From Bacteroidales bacterium (GTDB taxonomy: Bacteria > Bacteroidota > Bacteroidia > Bacteroidales > F082), in NCBI GenBank assembly GCA_024400425.1, contig JAKSMV010000023.1, positions 1-57,564 of the forward strand: a stretch of 57,564 bases of DNA, read 5' to 3'. Position 1 is the stretch's first letter, and every line of letters starts with the position of its first letter. The translations under genes and the position numbers were made by a program. The notes beneath the pieces were generated by a model. It was not told the origin of the DNA. It was given only the letters and a program-made list of their open reading frames with translations, and made no database searches. Shown piece by piece: positions 26,269 to 35,379 of this stretch.

Positions 26269-26970
26269 ATGAAAAAGTTATTATTGTCATTAGTGCTTGT
26301 CTTGTCAAGCTTGGTCATGTTTGCCCAAAACAACATGCATGAAGTCGTTTATCTGAAAAACGGCAGTGTCATTAAAGGTGTCATTTTGGAACAGGTTCCA
26401 AATGAGAGCATCAAAGTTCAAACCGCTGATGGAAGCATCTTTGTCTATCCAATGGCCGATGTCGAAAAAATCTCTAAGGAAGTGACAGAAACCCAAGTTC
26501 AGCAGAGTACTTCCATTTCAATAAATGGACTTATGGAACGCGATGGTCGTGACCTTGTAATAAGGGGACGCGAATTGTCTGACAGCGAGTTGATGACCTT
26601 GCTGAGTTATGAAGGTTATGAAACCTACATGAGTGCAAGAAAGCAATTCAATACCGGTAACGGCTTCTTGATTCCTGGTTGGATTACATTTGGATCTGCC
26701 ATGACTTTGGCATTTGTTTCTGGTTTTACTGGTGATGATGAACTTATGATTCCTGCCTATGTTTTGGAATTAACCGCTGATGTTCTTCTTCCGCTCGGTT
26801 TCATTTTCAAGGGCATTGGTAAAGGCAGAATAAACTGGGTAGCAGAGGATTATAACAGAAATCAAAATAAAAATTATTCCTTCAATGTTTCGCCATCCAT
26901 CTTGAAGTGCAACGCTCCGGGTGCCGAAGGCAATGCAGCTTTTGGCATGACACTTAGTTTGAATTTCTAA
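26269..26970 (+). CDS. Secreted protein of unknown function, tandem paralogue B
   Basis: A 233-residue paralogue of the preceding gene. Signal peptide and N-terminal module are nearly identical, also at the DNA level, while the middle part (about 90-180) differs more. It keeps the two hydrophobic segments and the same C-terminal pattern (FGMTLSLNF). The 43-base gap shows no clear promoter, so both copies probably share one transcript. Confidence 0.7.
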   Translation: MKKLLLSLVLVLSSLVMFAQNNMHEVVYLKNGSVIKGVILEQVPNESIKVQTADGSIFVYPMADVEKISKEVTETQVQQSTSISINGLMERDGRDLVIRGRELSDSELMTLLSYEGYETYMSARKQFNTGNGFLIPGWITFGSAMTLAFVSGFTGDDELMIPAYVLELTADVLLPLGFIFKGIGKGRINWVAEDYNRNQNKNYSFNVSPSILKCNAPGAEGNAAFGMTLSLNF

Positions 26971-26980
26971 AATTTTGCAT

Positions 26981-27982
26981 ATGCATATAAAAGATTTGAG
27001 ATGTGCCGTTGTGGGTCACGGTAGTTGGGCGACGGCCATCGCCAAGGTGCTTTCGGGCAAGACCGAACCAGTGAGATGGTATGTCCGGAATCCCGAAGTA
27101 ATTGAGTCGTTGCAAAACGACGGGCGTAACTGCCGTTATCTTTCTGATGTGGAATTCGATAAGAACCACATCAGGCCTTCGAGCGACATCAACGAGGTGG
27201 TTGCCAATTCCGACATCGTTTTTTTGATCACCCCAGCGGCATATCTGAAATCTTATCTGTTTCATCTTGATGTCTCGTTGAAAGACAAGATTGTGGTTTC
27301 GGCCATCAAGGGAATCATCCCAGGCGAATACCAAACCGTGACGGAGTATATGCATGACCATTACGACTTGTCGTACGACCAGTTGTGTTTCATTTCAGGC
27401 CCAACTCATGCCGAAGAGGTATCGCATAATCGATTGACACACATTACGATTGCATGTCAGAAAGAGGAGAATGCCTTGATAGTTGGCCGCCAAATGGAGA
27501 ATAGTTTCTTGGTGATGAACTATTCTACCAAAGTGAATGTCATGGAGCTTTCGGCCATTCTGAAGAATATCTATGCTGTGGCTTCAGGCTTTGCCTTTGG
27601 CTTGGGCTATGGCGACAATTTCATGGCAGTCTTGGTCTCGAATTCGGCCAAGGAGATGTTCAACTTTATTGGCGAGCGTTGCGAATTGTGCGATGTAGGT
27701 TCAATGTCGGCTAGTATTCTTGGCGATTTGTTGGTGTCGTGCTATTCGAGTCACAGCCGTAACCGTCAGTTGGGCGTGCTCATAGGCCGTGGAAACACGG
27801 TGCGCACCGCATTGAATGAGATGACAATGGTGGCCGAAGGTTATTTTGCAGCCGATTATATCCGTTATATCACTATGCAGCAAATCGACCAAATGCCTAT
27901 CGCAACTATGGTTTATCAAGTGCTTTACAAGGAAACGCCGGTCCGTAAGGCAATGAAAGAACTGGAAAATAAACTCCAATGA
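26981..27982 (+). CDS. gpsA: NAD(P)-dependent glycerol-3-phosphate dehydrogenase
   Basis: A 333-residue cytosolic enzyme that reduces dihydroxyacetone phosphate to sn-glycerol 3-phosphate for phospholipid synthesis. Visible are the N-terminal nucleotide-binding motif VGHGSWATA, the catalytic Lys in SAIKGI, the segment SGPTHAEEV and the substrate-binding region around SSHSRNRQLG. The ATG at 26981 is preferred over TTG 26975. It lies ten bases after paralogue B and may be co-transcribed with it. Confidence 0.9.
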   Translation: MHIKDLRCAVVGHGSWATAIAKVLSGKTEPVRWYVRNPEVIESLQNDGRNCRYLSDVEFDKNHIRPSSDINEVVANSDIVFLITPAAYLKSYLFHLDVSLKDKIVVSAIKGIIPGEYQTVTEYMHDHYDLSYDQLCFISGPTHAEEVSHNRLTHITIACQKEENALIVGRQMENSFLVMNYSTKVNVMELSAILKNIYAVASGFAFGLGYGDNFMAVLVSNSAKEMFNFIGERCELCDVGSMSASILGDLLVSCYSSHSRNRQLGVLIGRGNTVRTALNEMTMVAEGYFAADYIRYITMQQIDQMPIATMVYQVLYKETPVRKAMKELENKLQ

Positions 27983-28046
27983 AATAATCCATTATACAGG
28001 AAAGAGTCTCTAATTTACTTCAAGTTAAACCTAAATAGAAATTGTC

Positions 28047-28508
28047 ATGATACTCGTAAAGCAAGTTGGCGTTTTCGTCAATATTTTAAATTGCCGGTTG
28101 AAGAAATATTTGGCCGAAATATTCAAGAAGAATGATGTCAACCTTACAGCCGAACAGTATCTTGTGATGGATACGCTTTGGAACGAAGGCACGCTTACGC
28201 AACAATCCATCGCCTACATTATCCAGAAGGATAAGAACTCGGTGACTCAGTTTATTGACAATCTTGAAAAGAAAGGCTTGGTGCGTAGGGCAATTGACAA
28301 GAACGACCGCCGTGTCAACAATGTGGTGGTAACCAAAGCCGGACTTCAGCTGAAAGACTCCACAAAGCAACTAGCCATCGATTCGATGAATGACATCATT
28401 AAGGATATTCCAGAAAAAGACCTGAACACCTTTGTCTCCGTCATCCAGAAAATCTGCGACAATATCAGCAATTACGACGACAAGCCTGAATCATCTTCCG
28501 CTGATTAA
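28047..28508 (+). CDS. MarR-family transcriptional regulator
   Basis: A 153-residue winged-helix protein. The helix-turn-helix is at about 52-75 (TLTQQSIAYIIQKDKNSVTQFID) and the wing at VRRAIDKNDRRVNNV, which carries the DxRR signature. It would dimerise and bind a palindromic operator, often sensing a small aromatic ligand. The target is unknown. The last 18 bases overlap the convergent gene on the minus strand. Confidence 0.88.
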   Translation: MILVKQVGVFVNILNCRLKKYLAEIFKKNDVNLTAEQYLVMDTLWNEGTLTQQSIAYIIQKDKNSVTQFIDNLEKKGLVRRAIDKNDRRVNNVVVTKAGLQLKDSTKQLAIDSMNDIIKDIPEKDLNTFVSVIQKICDNISNYDDKPESSSAD

Positions 28509-29231
28509 TTCATCCAATTCGCGCTTCGACGAATCGTGTTTGAAGGCTTGGTTCACAAGGTAATACTTATTTGGGTCAATGCAATAGGGATAAGCATATT
28601 TGGCTAATTCCAATGCGTTACTCTCGAAAGAGAAAAGTTGGCAAATTTCAGTGATTTGCGAAGCTGAAAGGTGGTTGCCAGCCACTACTTGCTTGGCAAG
28701 GGTGAGTCGGGAACTGTCGAAAGTTTCGTTCTCAATCATGGCTTTTGCCTCGCCAAATTCATGTGGATTCATTCCCATTCCCGGAAGGGGAGGCAACGGG
28801 TTCCCATTTTGTGGGAATCCGTTACCATAGTCTTGGTTGTTGTTCGAAACTATCAGATTCATTGTCAGTTGCGGGCGAACATGAGTTGTGTTTTCGGCTT
28901 CCATGCCGTAGAAGCCGTCTTCGCGTTCAATCTCGAAGATGCGGCTACGGCTCAGGTTGACATATTGCCCGAAACAGTTGTGAAGCTGGTTGTCGATTTC
29001 GACGCGCACATAATAATCCTTCATCTCAAAACCGTTCACTTGTATGCTGTTCACCGGGTCTTCGTTTTGCAGCACATCGTCGATAAAGAGCCAGAAGTTT
29101 TGGTTGAGTTCGCCGATGATGGTCAGCGAGGTAGGATGTCCGTTGTTTGGATTCGGATGAACCTGGACTACGGATTGCGCCATCGCATTGAACGAGAGCA
29201 GTAGAAGAAGGAATGTCAGTGCTTTTTTCAT
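28491..29231 (-). CDS. Secreted DUF4476-type protein
   Basis: A 246-residue protein with a signal peptide (MKKALTFLLLLLSFNAMAQ). The N-terminal half is a beta-rich domain, the middle is Gly/Pro/Asn-rich (about 136-155), and the C-terminal part (about 157-243) has the repeated DUF4476 pattern: ETFDSSRLTLAKQ, SASQITEICQLFSFE and LAKYAYPYC. The function is unknown. It starts eight bases after the PNGase F-like gene and is probably co-transcribed with it. Confidence 0.8.
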   Translation of the reverse strand: MKKALTFLLLLLSFNAMAQSVVQVHPNPNNGHPTSLTIIGELNQNFWLFIDDVLQNEDPVNSIQVNGFEMKDYYVRVEIDNQLHNCFGQYVNLSRSRIFEIEREDGFYGMEAENTTHVRPQLTMNLIVSNNNQDYGNGFPQNGNPLPPLPGMGMNPHEFGEAKAMIENETFDSSRLTLAKQVVAGNHLSASQITEICQLFSFESNALELAKYAYPYCIDPNKYYLVNQAFKHDSSKRELDELISGR

Positions 29232-29239
29232 TTTTGGAT

Positions 29240-31843
29240 TTATTCGATTACGACTTTTCGTGTCACCATTTTACCGCCGATGATATTGACGAAGTAGATG
29301 CCTGCTGGGAGGTCGCTGACATCGATGGTCTTTGAGCCTTCCATTACGAAACCACGGACTTCAACACCATAAGCGTTCAAGATGTGGACGCACACCATGC
29401 CGTGTTCGTAGTCAGTGGTGATGGTGAGGTTGTCTTTAGCTGGGTTTGGCATGATGTCAACTTTGAAAGGCTCGGCATCGACGTTTGGATAGGTTGTCAC
29501 TCCGGTGATGATTGTTTCGTTGTTTGAATAGCTCACGATGGAACCTGAAACGCGCAAGAGCGGGTTGTCGGGGTCGGAGCAGTGAGGGCATGAGTTCTGT
29601 CCGTCGTGGCAGTCGGGATAGTTGGGGTGGCATTGGTCGATGTAACTTGGGTCGAACTCATAGAACAGTTCGGCGTGGCCGTCGTTGATGTAGCTGCTGA
29701 GGTCGTAGTCCCAAACCAAACCGATGCTGCCTGGGCACCATCCGCTGCGGTTGTGAGGCCATGTGCCGTTTTGTGGTTGGCAGCCTGCTGGATTCGGGCT
29801 GCATGTGCGCCACAGATGTTGCTCGAAGGTGCTGGTGCCATTCACGAAGACATGGTGTGTGGCTTCGTAGAATTCGGCTGCGTTGCCTGTGTTATAGGCT
29901 GAGCCACCGCTTTGGGCGCTGCTCCAGTTGTGGCCAGTGGTGATGAGCTTCAGTTTGGCACTTTCTGTACCGTCAATGAAATTGTAATCGATTTCGGGAA
30001 CAGGTTGCTGGTTGAGATAGTCGCCGAAGTCGTAGATGCCAAACCAAATAGGTTGTATGTCGGTGTAAAGGTATTCAGGTGTGCCTTTTTCCAGTTCGAA
30101 AATCAAGGTTGGATTGTAGCCCGAACCGTTCCAGGTTTGGAAGTAGAGTTCAAACTCGACAAGACCTTGGAGCAGCGATGAGTAGTCGGTGACGTCGAGG
30201 TCGTCTTGGCATTCAACGCCGAAAGGTGTGCAGTAGCGGAACAGTTCGACCCATTCGCCACGGAAGTTCTTCACTCGGCAATAGCCTACGCGGTCGTATG
30301 GGTCGCAGTTGCCATTTACGCAGTTGTGCTCGTAGTGGGCGTTGATTTTGTTGAAGGCGCCCACATGCGAAGGCATGGCATATTCGCCTTGTACACTTTG
30401 TGCTGATGGGCTGACGATAAGGTCGCCGTTCATCGTAACTACATCAACATCGTTGAAGTCGTTGGTGACGGTGAAGTGGTTGCTTGCAGTTGTGACCTTG
30501 CCACCCGATTGTGTGATGGAGGCGGTCATGTTGAACTCACCAAAAGTGGTAGGCTGCCACATGCCAAACCAGTAGCCGTTGTTGGGGTCATCGGGATAGG
30601 CGGTCTGCAGCTGGATGGTTTGTCCATCGACAGAGCAGTTCACATCTTCAAACTTGATGACGTTGCCGTGTTCGACAAAAGCGGTAAGGACGAGCATGAC
30701 GGGTTTCAAATCAGTCATATAGACCATGGTGCCATCGTAAGGACGGCGCATCGTGATTTCAGGAGTGAAGTTGTCGGGATTGACGACTTCGAAGGTGCGG
30801 TTCACGGTAGGTGCGGCTTGCCATTGGGTGCCGTCGCCAGCTTGTGTGGCGCGGATTTTCACAGTTCCTTCTTCACCCGTCAATGTTACAATGTTACCAT
30901 TGAGTGTGGCAGGACCTTCGATAAGTTCGAAGCTGACAGGCAGACCAGAAGTGGCGGTGGCGTGAAGTTCGAAAGGTGCATCGAAATTGAGTTTGTCATT
31001 AATGGCTTCGAATTCGATGAACTGTGATGCTAAACCGGCAGGAGTGTGGGTGACGGTGATGTTGTCGAATCCACCATGAGAGCTGCTGAGGAAGAAGACA
31101 CCGTCCCACATGGCAGGGTCGAAGCGGTCGCCGCTGCCTGGATGAAGGCCAGCGTTGATGCCTTGGATTTCAGGGATTGGTTCGTATTCGCCCGTGCAGT
31201 TGTGGTCGGCAAAGAGGGTGACGCTGCCTTCGCCATTGTTGGCTTCGAGGTCGATCATGATTTTCCAACGTGTCCATGAAGTGGATGGTGTCGGGTAGTC
31301 GAAATCGACAGGCATGGTGTTGTTGGGCAAGACGATACCATTCACATATTTTTCCTGTGTACTCTCGCCAGTGGTGATGAAATAGATACCGCCATCTTGG
31401 GTGGTGAGGTTAGGGTTAGGCTGTGTGGTCTCGTAACTCATCGGAGGCAACACCGAGCCATCGCCATCGGCATCATAGCCTACGCCGAAGCAGGTTCCCC
31501 ACCAGTTGCGGAGCATGTCTATTTCAATTTCGATGGTTCCTCCGGTCGAGAAATCGAATTCAAAATCGCTGGTTGATTTGTGCGTTGCGACTTCACCAAA
31601 GTTGGTGTTGGCGTTGTCGAAGAAGGCACCCATGGTTTCGTCGGGGCAGATATTGCCGCCTGCGCCAAGGTATTCTGTCTTGAGCACTCCACCGCCTGCG
31701 CTGTGGGCTCGTGCCACCCAGTCATGTTGGCCATTGAGCGGGGCGTTCTCAGTGTAATCGTTGAAATCGATGGTAGCTGTGGTTTGTGCAAACAGGCATC
31801 CTGTTGCCATCAGCAAACCAAGCAAAAGGAAATGTCTTTTCAT
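29240..31843 (-). CDS. Secreted PNGase F-like glycoprotein deglycosylase with T9SS sorting domain
   Basis: An 867-residue multidomain protein. Signal peptide 1-20; a lectin-like beta domain about 22-268; Ig-like domains about 270-355 and 356-460; a PNGase F-like module about 465-775; a type A T9SS sorting domain about 790-867. The module matches remembered Elizabethkingia PNGase F at CDxxDR, DVTD..SLL.G, AEF....H and GTW...R.GWCPG. Asp517 and Glu657 align with the essential Asp60 and Glu206; Gln569 replaces Glu118. It would cleave N-glycans from glycoproteins outside the cell. The Cys508-Cys513 pair is kept, while the pair around Glu206 is lost. Confidence 0.82.
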   Translation of the reverse strand: MKRHFLLLGLLMATGCLFAQTTATIDFNDYTENAPLNGQHDWVARAHSAGGGVLKTEYLGAGGNICPDETMGAFFDNANTNFGEVATHKSTSDFEFDFSTGGTIEIEIDMLRNWWGTCFGVGYDADGDGSVLPPMSYETTQPNPNLTTQDGGIYFITTGESTQEKYVNGIVLPNNTMPVDFDYPTPSTSWTRWKIMIDLEANNGEGSVTLFADHNCTGEYEPIPEIQGINAGLHPGSGDRFDPAMWDGVFFLSSSHGGFDNITVTHTPAGLASQFIEFEAINDKLNFDAPFELHATATSGLPVSFELIEGPATLNGNIVTLTGEEGTVKIRATQAGDGTQWQAAPTVNRTFEVVNPDNFTPEITMRRPYDGTMVYMTDLKPVMLVLTAFVEHGNVIKFEDVNCSVDGQTIQLQTAYPDDPNNGYWFGMWQPTTFGEFNMTASITQSGGKVTTASNHFTVTNDFNDVDVVTMNGDLIVSPSAQSVQGEYAMPSHVGAFNKINAHYEHNCVNGNCDPYDRVGYCRVKNFRGEWVELFRYCTPFGVECQDDLDVTDYSSLLQGLVEFELYFQTWNGSGYNPTLIFELEKGTPEYLYTDIQPIWFGIYDFGDYLNQQPVPEIDYNFIDGTESAKLKLITTGHNWSSAQSGGSAYNTGNAAEFYEATHHVFVNGTSTFEQHLWRTCSPNPAGCQPQNGTWPHNRSGWCPGSIGLVWDYDLSSYINDGHAELFYEFDPSYIDQCHPNYPDCHDGQNSCPHCSDPDNPLLRVSGSIVSYSNNETIITGVTTYPNVDAEPFKVDIMPNPAKDNLTITTDYEHGMVCVHILNAYGVEVRGFVMEGSKTIDVSDLPAGIYFVNIIGGKMVTRKVVIE

Positions 31844-31888
31844 AACATTAATGGAGTTTTCTGATGATTATTTATGATTAATTTGGAA

Positions 31889-31896
31889 CAAAAATA
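31889..31896 (-). promoter_or_regulatory. Promoter -7 element of the PNGase F-like gene
   Basis: On the minus strand this reads TATTTTTG, 45 bases before the start codon at 31843. No good -33 element is seen. Confidence 0.45.
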
Positions 31897-31922
31897 GATA
31901 TTTTTTCGATAGGGAAGGAGTT

Positions 31923-33410
31923 TTAGTCTTTTTTCGCTTTCCAACCCATTCCGCAGAAAGTCAGGCAAACCAATAGTCCCCACCACATCGGGTCGGAAGG
32001 CAGACTGAAAATCTTGGCAATGATGAGCATTGCTGTTCCCGCAATCATCGAGGCGAGCATCCAACGTGGTTTGATACGGCCTTTTAGGAACAAGGCACAA
32101 GTGAGAGGCAAGAAGCAAGCCGTGGCGCGCAATCCCATCGAGAGGAAACCCAAATCGTTGATGAAACTTCCTGAAAACGAGTTGGCTAAAACGACAGCGA
32201 TGATGAGGATGAACACGATGGTTGCTCTCGTTACCAATAGGTTGCGTTTTGATTCTTTTACCGAAGGTTTGATTTTTGTGAACACGTCGCGCACCAAAAT
32301 CGTTGAAGCACCAAGCGAAAGTCCCGAGCCGCCGCCTACGATGGTGATTAATAATGTACCTAAAACGATGCCGCCGAAGAGTTTCGGAAGGTGGTTGAGC
32401 ACAAAGAGCGGGAAGGCTTGCGCCGACGATTCCATCAGCATCATGCCTTCGGGCATCACGCCGCCGAGGGCATCGAGTTCGGCTGCAGTGATATAGTGTC
32501 CGCGCATATAAAGGCCTATCAAGATGCAAGCAAAACCGATGGGTGGTGTCAGTAAGGCGCAGATGATGCCGCCTTTGCGCGCTGCGCTGTCCGATTTTCC
32601 CGACCAGATGCCTTGGGCGTAGGTCTGCGTGGCCAACACGCCTAAAACCAACGACAGGCACGAACCCAGATCCTTGATGGGACCACGGGCAAACATGCTT
32701 TGGTAGCGATGGTTGATGGTATCCGTCGAATTCAGGTCGTTTATCGTTCCTAAATCGGTGGTTGTGAATAGGTTTTGTATGGTTTCAATCAATCCGGAAT
32801 AGCCTTTTGCCAAGCCAAAGACGGCAATGCCCGCAACGATGGCACTGACGTAAAGCAAAGCCAACTTCACGATGCCGCCCATTCCTGCACCCCACAAGCC
32901 GCCAAAGACGACATAGACAATCATCAAGGCGATGGAAATCAAGGCGGCGATGAGGAAATTGATGGGAAATAAGGCAGTGAGTAGGGCAGAGGCCGAAAGC
33001 ACTTGTGCCACGATGCTCACAAACATGCCCAAGAAGCACAAAATGCTTCCGACGGCTTCGGCTTTCTTGCCGTATTCTTTCGAAACGACTTCCAACAGCG
33101 TGACGCTTTCGCTGTGGCGCAGCGGAATGGCGTAGGCAATGGAAAGAATCAAACAACCTATGGCCGCGCCAAGGGTGAACCACCAAGCCGAAATGCCGTA
33201 GGTGAAAGCCAGCTGGGCCGTCCCAACGGTCGATTGTCCACTCACCAAAGTGCCCATGATGGCACCACACACTATCCAATAACCCGCCTTGCCGCCACCA
33301 GTCGCGAAGTCGTTGGCATTCTTCACCTTTTTGCCCGACAACGAGCCAATGGTGATGATGATGGCAATGGTGAAAACAAGTCCGATTAGTGTCCAAAATG
33401 AGATGGTCAT
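31923..33410 (-). CDS. Sodium:solute symporter family protein
   Basis: A 495-residue membrane protein of the SSS family with about 13 hydrophobic helices. The N-terminal FATGGGKAGYW and GTLVSGQSTVGTAQ regions are typical of the family. It imports a small solute with sodium. The substrate is unknown; the sialic acid operon nearby has its own, different symporter. It lies downstream of the YqaA-like gene on the same strand. Confidence 0.85.
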   Translation of the reverse strand: MTISFWTLIGLVFTIAIIITIGSLSGKKVKNANDFATGGGKAGYWIVCGAIMGTLVSGQSTVGTAQLAFTYGISAWWFTLGAAIGCLILSIAYAIPLRHSESVTLLEVVSKEYGKKAEAVGSILCFLGMFVSIVAQVLSASALLTALFPINFLIAALISIALMIVYVVFGGLWGAGMGGIVKLALLYVSAIVAGIAVFGLAKGYSGLIETIQNLFTTTDLGTINDLNSTDTINHRYQSMFARGPIKDLGSCLSLVLGVLATQTYAQGIWSGKSDSAARKGGIICALLTPPIGFACILIGLYMRGHYITAAELDALGGVMPEGMMLMESSAQAFPLFVLNHLPKLFGGIVLGTLLITIVGGGSGLSLGASTILVRDVFTKIKPSVKESKRNLLVTRATIVFILIIAVVLANSFSGSFINDLGFLSMGLRATACFLPLTCALFLKGRIKPRWMLASMIAGTAMLIIAKIFSLPSDPMWWGLLVCLTFCGMGWKAKKD

Positions 33411-33423
33411 GACAATAGATGTT

Positions 33424-33861
33424 TTACAAATAACCGAATATCAAACTCCATATCCAGAACCTTAAAAACTTTCCAATCAGCATGAGCAGCATCGTCCAGC
33501 CTGGACGCGCCTTGTAGAAACCCAAAGCAAGCACAAACACATCGCCGACGAAAGGAACCCAGCTGATGAGCGCCAGCCACACGCCATATTTATCGACTTT
33601 GGCCTTGTGTTTTTCCAAAGTCTTGCGCTTCACCTTGAACCATTTCTCCACCCACTCCCAACGGCCAATGCGCCCAATCCAATAAGTGGTGATGCCGCCC
33701 AACCAATTTCCTAATGTGCCAACAATCAAGCAACTGACAGGCTGTTTCGTAGCCAAAAGAATGGCTACATACAAGGCATCGGAACTGAAAGGCACGACCG
33801 TGGCAGCCAGAAAAGTGCCCAAAAACAAGCCCCATAAACCTAAACTTTCAAGACCCGACAT
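33424..33861 (-). CDS. YqaA-family (DedA/VTT-like) membrane protein
   Basis: A 145-residue protein with about four hydrophobic segments and the VTT-type pattern GTLGNWLGGITTYWIGR, plus a conserved tail KFLRFWIWS. YqaA and DedA proteins are linked to membrane lipid translocation, but the role of this short form is unclear. It shares a divergent promoter region with the nitroreductase and may be co-transcribed with the downstream symporter. Confidence 0.8.
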   Translation of the reverse strand: MSGLESLGLWGLFLGTFLAATVVPFSSDALYVAILLATKQPVSCLIVGTLGNWLGGITTYWIGRIGRWEWVEKWFKVKRKTLEKHKAKVDKYGVWLALISWVPFVGDVFVLALGFYKARPGWTMLLMLIGKFLRFWIWSLIFGYL

Positions 33862-33879
33862 GGATGATTATTTTGCCGA

Positions 33880-33909
33880 CAAAAATACTGAAAACCTATT
33901 TGTGCCAAC
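33880..33909 (-). promoter_or_regulatory. Promoter for the YqaA-like and symporter genes
   Basis: On the minus strand, TATTTTTG (33880-33887) lies 18 bases from a GTTG element (33906-33909), 18 bases upstream of the start codon. It interleaves with the plus-strand promoter at 33899-33928. Confidence 0.5.
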
Positions 33910-33928
33910 GAGAAAACGCGTATCTTTG
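33899..33928 (+). promoter_or_regulatory. Promoter for the nitroreductase gene
   Basis: TTTG (33899-33902), an 18-base spacer and TATCTTTG (33921-33928), 48 bases before the start codon. The -33 end overlaps the divergent promoter, so the two may compete for RNA polymerase. Confidence 0.6.
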
Positions 33929-33976
33929 CCCATATTTTAACCGCCATTATTTTAATGGCCATTAAATTAATCAATC

Positions 33977-34618
33977 ATGGCAGACGGCTATTTGGAAAAA
34001 AGATATGAAGAGGTTTTCGGCGCAGGTGCCAAGAAAACCGTAGTGAAACACAATAGTTTAGACACCTTATTGGAGAAAAACCGCAGTTACCGCGGGTATC
34101 AGAAAGACTATGTCGTGAAGCGCGAAATGCTGGAACGCATCGTGGCTGTCAACACGAAAATAGCGACAGGCAAAAACCAGCAGGTGCTTCGTTTCAAATT
34201 GGTCACGAAAGACACAGGAGCCGAAAAAGTGCTGGAAAACATCAAGCTGGGCGGCATGTTGCCCGAATTGCATTTGCCCTATCAAGACACTGAACCTGAA
34301 GCATTTATCATTGTCTGCACTTCGGCACCCGAAACGAAAATCATCGACATCGACCTTGGCATTTCCATGCAGAGCATGTTGCTGAAAGCCACCGAAATGG
34401 GTCTAAACGGCATCATTATCTGCGCTTTCAACAAAGCCAAAATCACAAAGGCTTTCAACCTTCCTTACGAGCCTTTGGCCATTGTCGCCATCGGAAAAGG
34501 TGCCGAAAAAATCAAGTTAGTGAGCATCGACGAAAGCGAAAGCCGTGCCTATTACCGCGATGAAAACGGCGTCCATTATGTGCCGAAAGTTAAGGCTGAA
34601 CAGCTGATTATTCAATAA
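33977..34618 (+). CDS. Nitroreductase-family protein
   Basis: A 213-residue FMN-dependent oxidoreductase-like protein. The N-terminal KNRSYRGYQ and TGKNQQVLRFKL motifs are typical FMN-binding segments, and GISMQSMLLKATEMGL matches the family core helix. It would reduce nitro or quinone compounds with NAD(P)H; the natural substrate is unknown. The last seven bases overlap the convergent creatininase-family gene. Confidence 0.85.
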   Translation: MADGYLEKRYEEVFGAGAKKTVVKHNSLDTLLEKNRSYRGYQKDYVVKREMLERIVAVNTKIATGKNQQVLRFKLVTKDTGAEKVLENIKLGGMLPELHLPYQDTEPEAFIIVCTSAPETKIIDIDLGISMQSMLLKATEMGLNGIIICAFNKAKITKAFNLPYEPLAIVAIGKGAEKIKLVSIDESESRAYYRDENGVHYVPKVKAEQLIIQ

Positions 34619-35379
34619 ATCTCCTCATTTTCAGCCAAATCCTTAAACAGAGCTACCAACCTTTCCACCACGGCTTCGGCATAGCGGCAACCTTTTTCGG
34701 CAGAGGCTTTCTTTGGATTTCCAATGCCTGTGTCATTGGTGACTTTCAGCCAGTTGCGCGGCACCCAAGCCGTCTTGTCGTTCAGCGATTGCAATGCAAA
34801 AGGATGTGACTTGCCTTCGCCTGCATCGGCAAGATTCACCCATTCGGGATGATAATGCATCATCACCGAGGTTTCCAATTCGCCGGCATGGTCATCCTTT
34901 TCCTCAAAGTAACCTTGCGGCGAAACGATGGTGTACCACTCCGTAGAAGCAATCAGAAAATCAGGATAATCGACGGCCAAATCACGAATCATTGGCTTGA
35001 AGGAATTGCCACCGTGACCATTGATAATAACCAACTTACGAAAACCTTGATGATGCAAGGAAGCCACCAAGTCGCTCAAAATGGCTTTCTGCGTCTCGTA
35101 ACGGTAATGGATGCAAAACTTCAAATCGCGCTGACCAGGGTTTTGTGCGCCCATGGCGATAGGCGGCAAAACCATCGCACGCAAGCCCGTTTGTTCAAAC
35201 AAACGGTTGGCAGCATCAAGAGCAACTTCCTGTGAAAGAATGCAATCGGTCAAGTAGGGCAAATGCTGGTTGTGCGGTTCGGTTGCGCCCCATGGCAAAA
35301 CAGCCAATTTGTAATCTTCATCTTTGACCTTCCCGAAAGGACTGACGGTCAGGTCGATACCTATTTTATGATTATTCAT
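34612..35379 (-). CDS. Creatininase-family amidohydrolase
   Basis: A 255-residue metalloenzyme of the creatininase family. Metal-binding and catalytic motifs are visible: LPWGATEPHNQHLPYLTD (Glu, His and Asp ligands), INGHGGN and DDHAGELETS. Family members open cyclic amides or cleave formamides. It is the last gene of the sialic acid operon, overlapping the YhcH-like gene by four bases. A role on an N-acyl sugar or a sialic acid lactam is possible but unproven. Confidence 0.85.
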   Translation of the reverse strand: MNNHKIGIDLTVSPFGKVKDEDYKLAVLPWGATEPHNQHLPYLTDCILSQEVALDAANRLFEQTGLRAMVLPPIAMGAQNPGQRDLKFCIHYRYETQKAILSDLVASLHHQGFRKLVIINGHGGNSFKPMIRDLAVDYPDFLIASTEWYTIVSPQGYFEEKDDHAGELETSVMMHYHPEWVNLADAGEGKSHPFALQSLNDKTAWVPRNWLKVTNDTGIGNPKKASAEKGCRYAEAVVERLVALFKDLAENEEIY

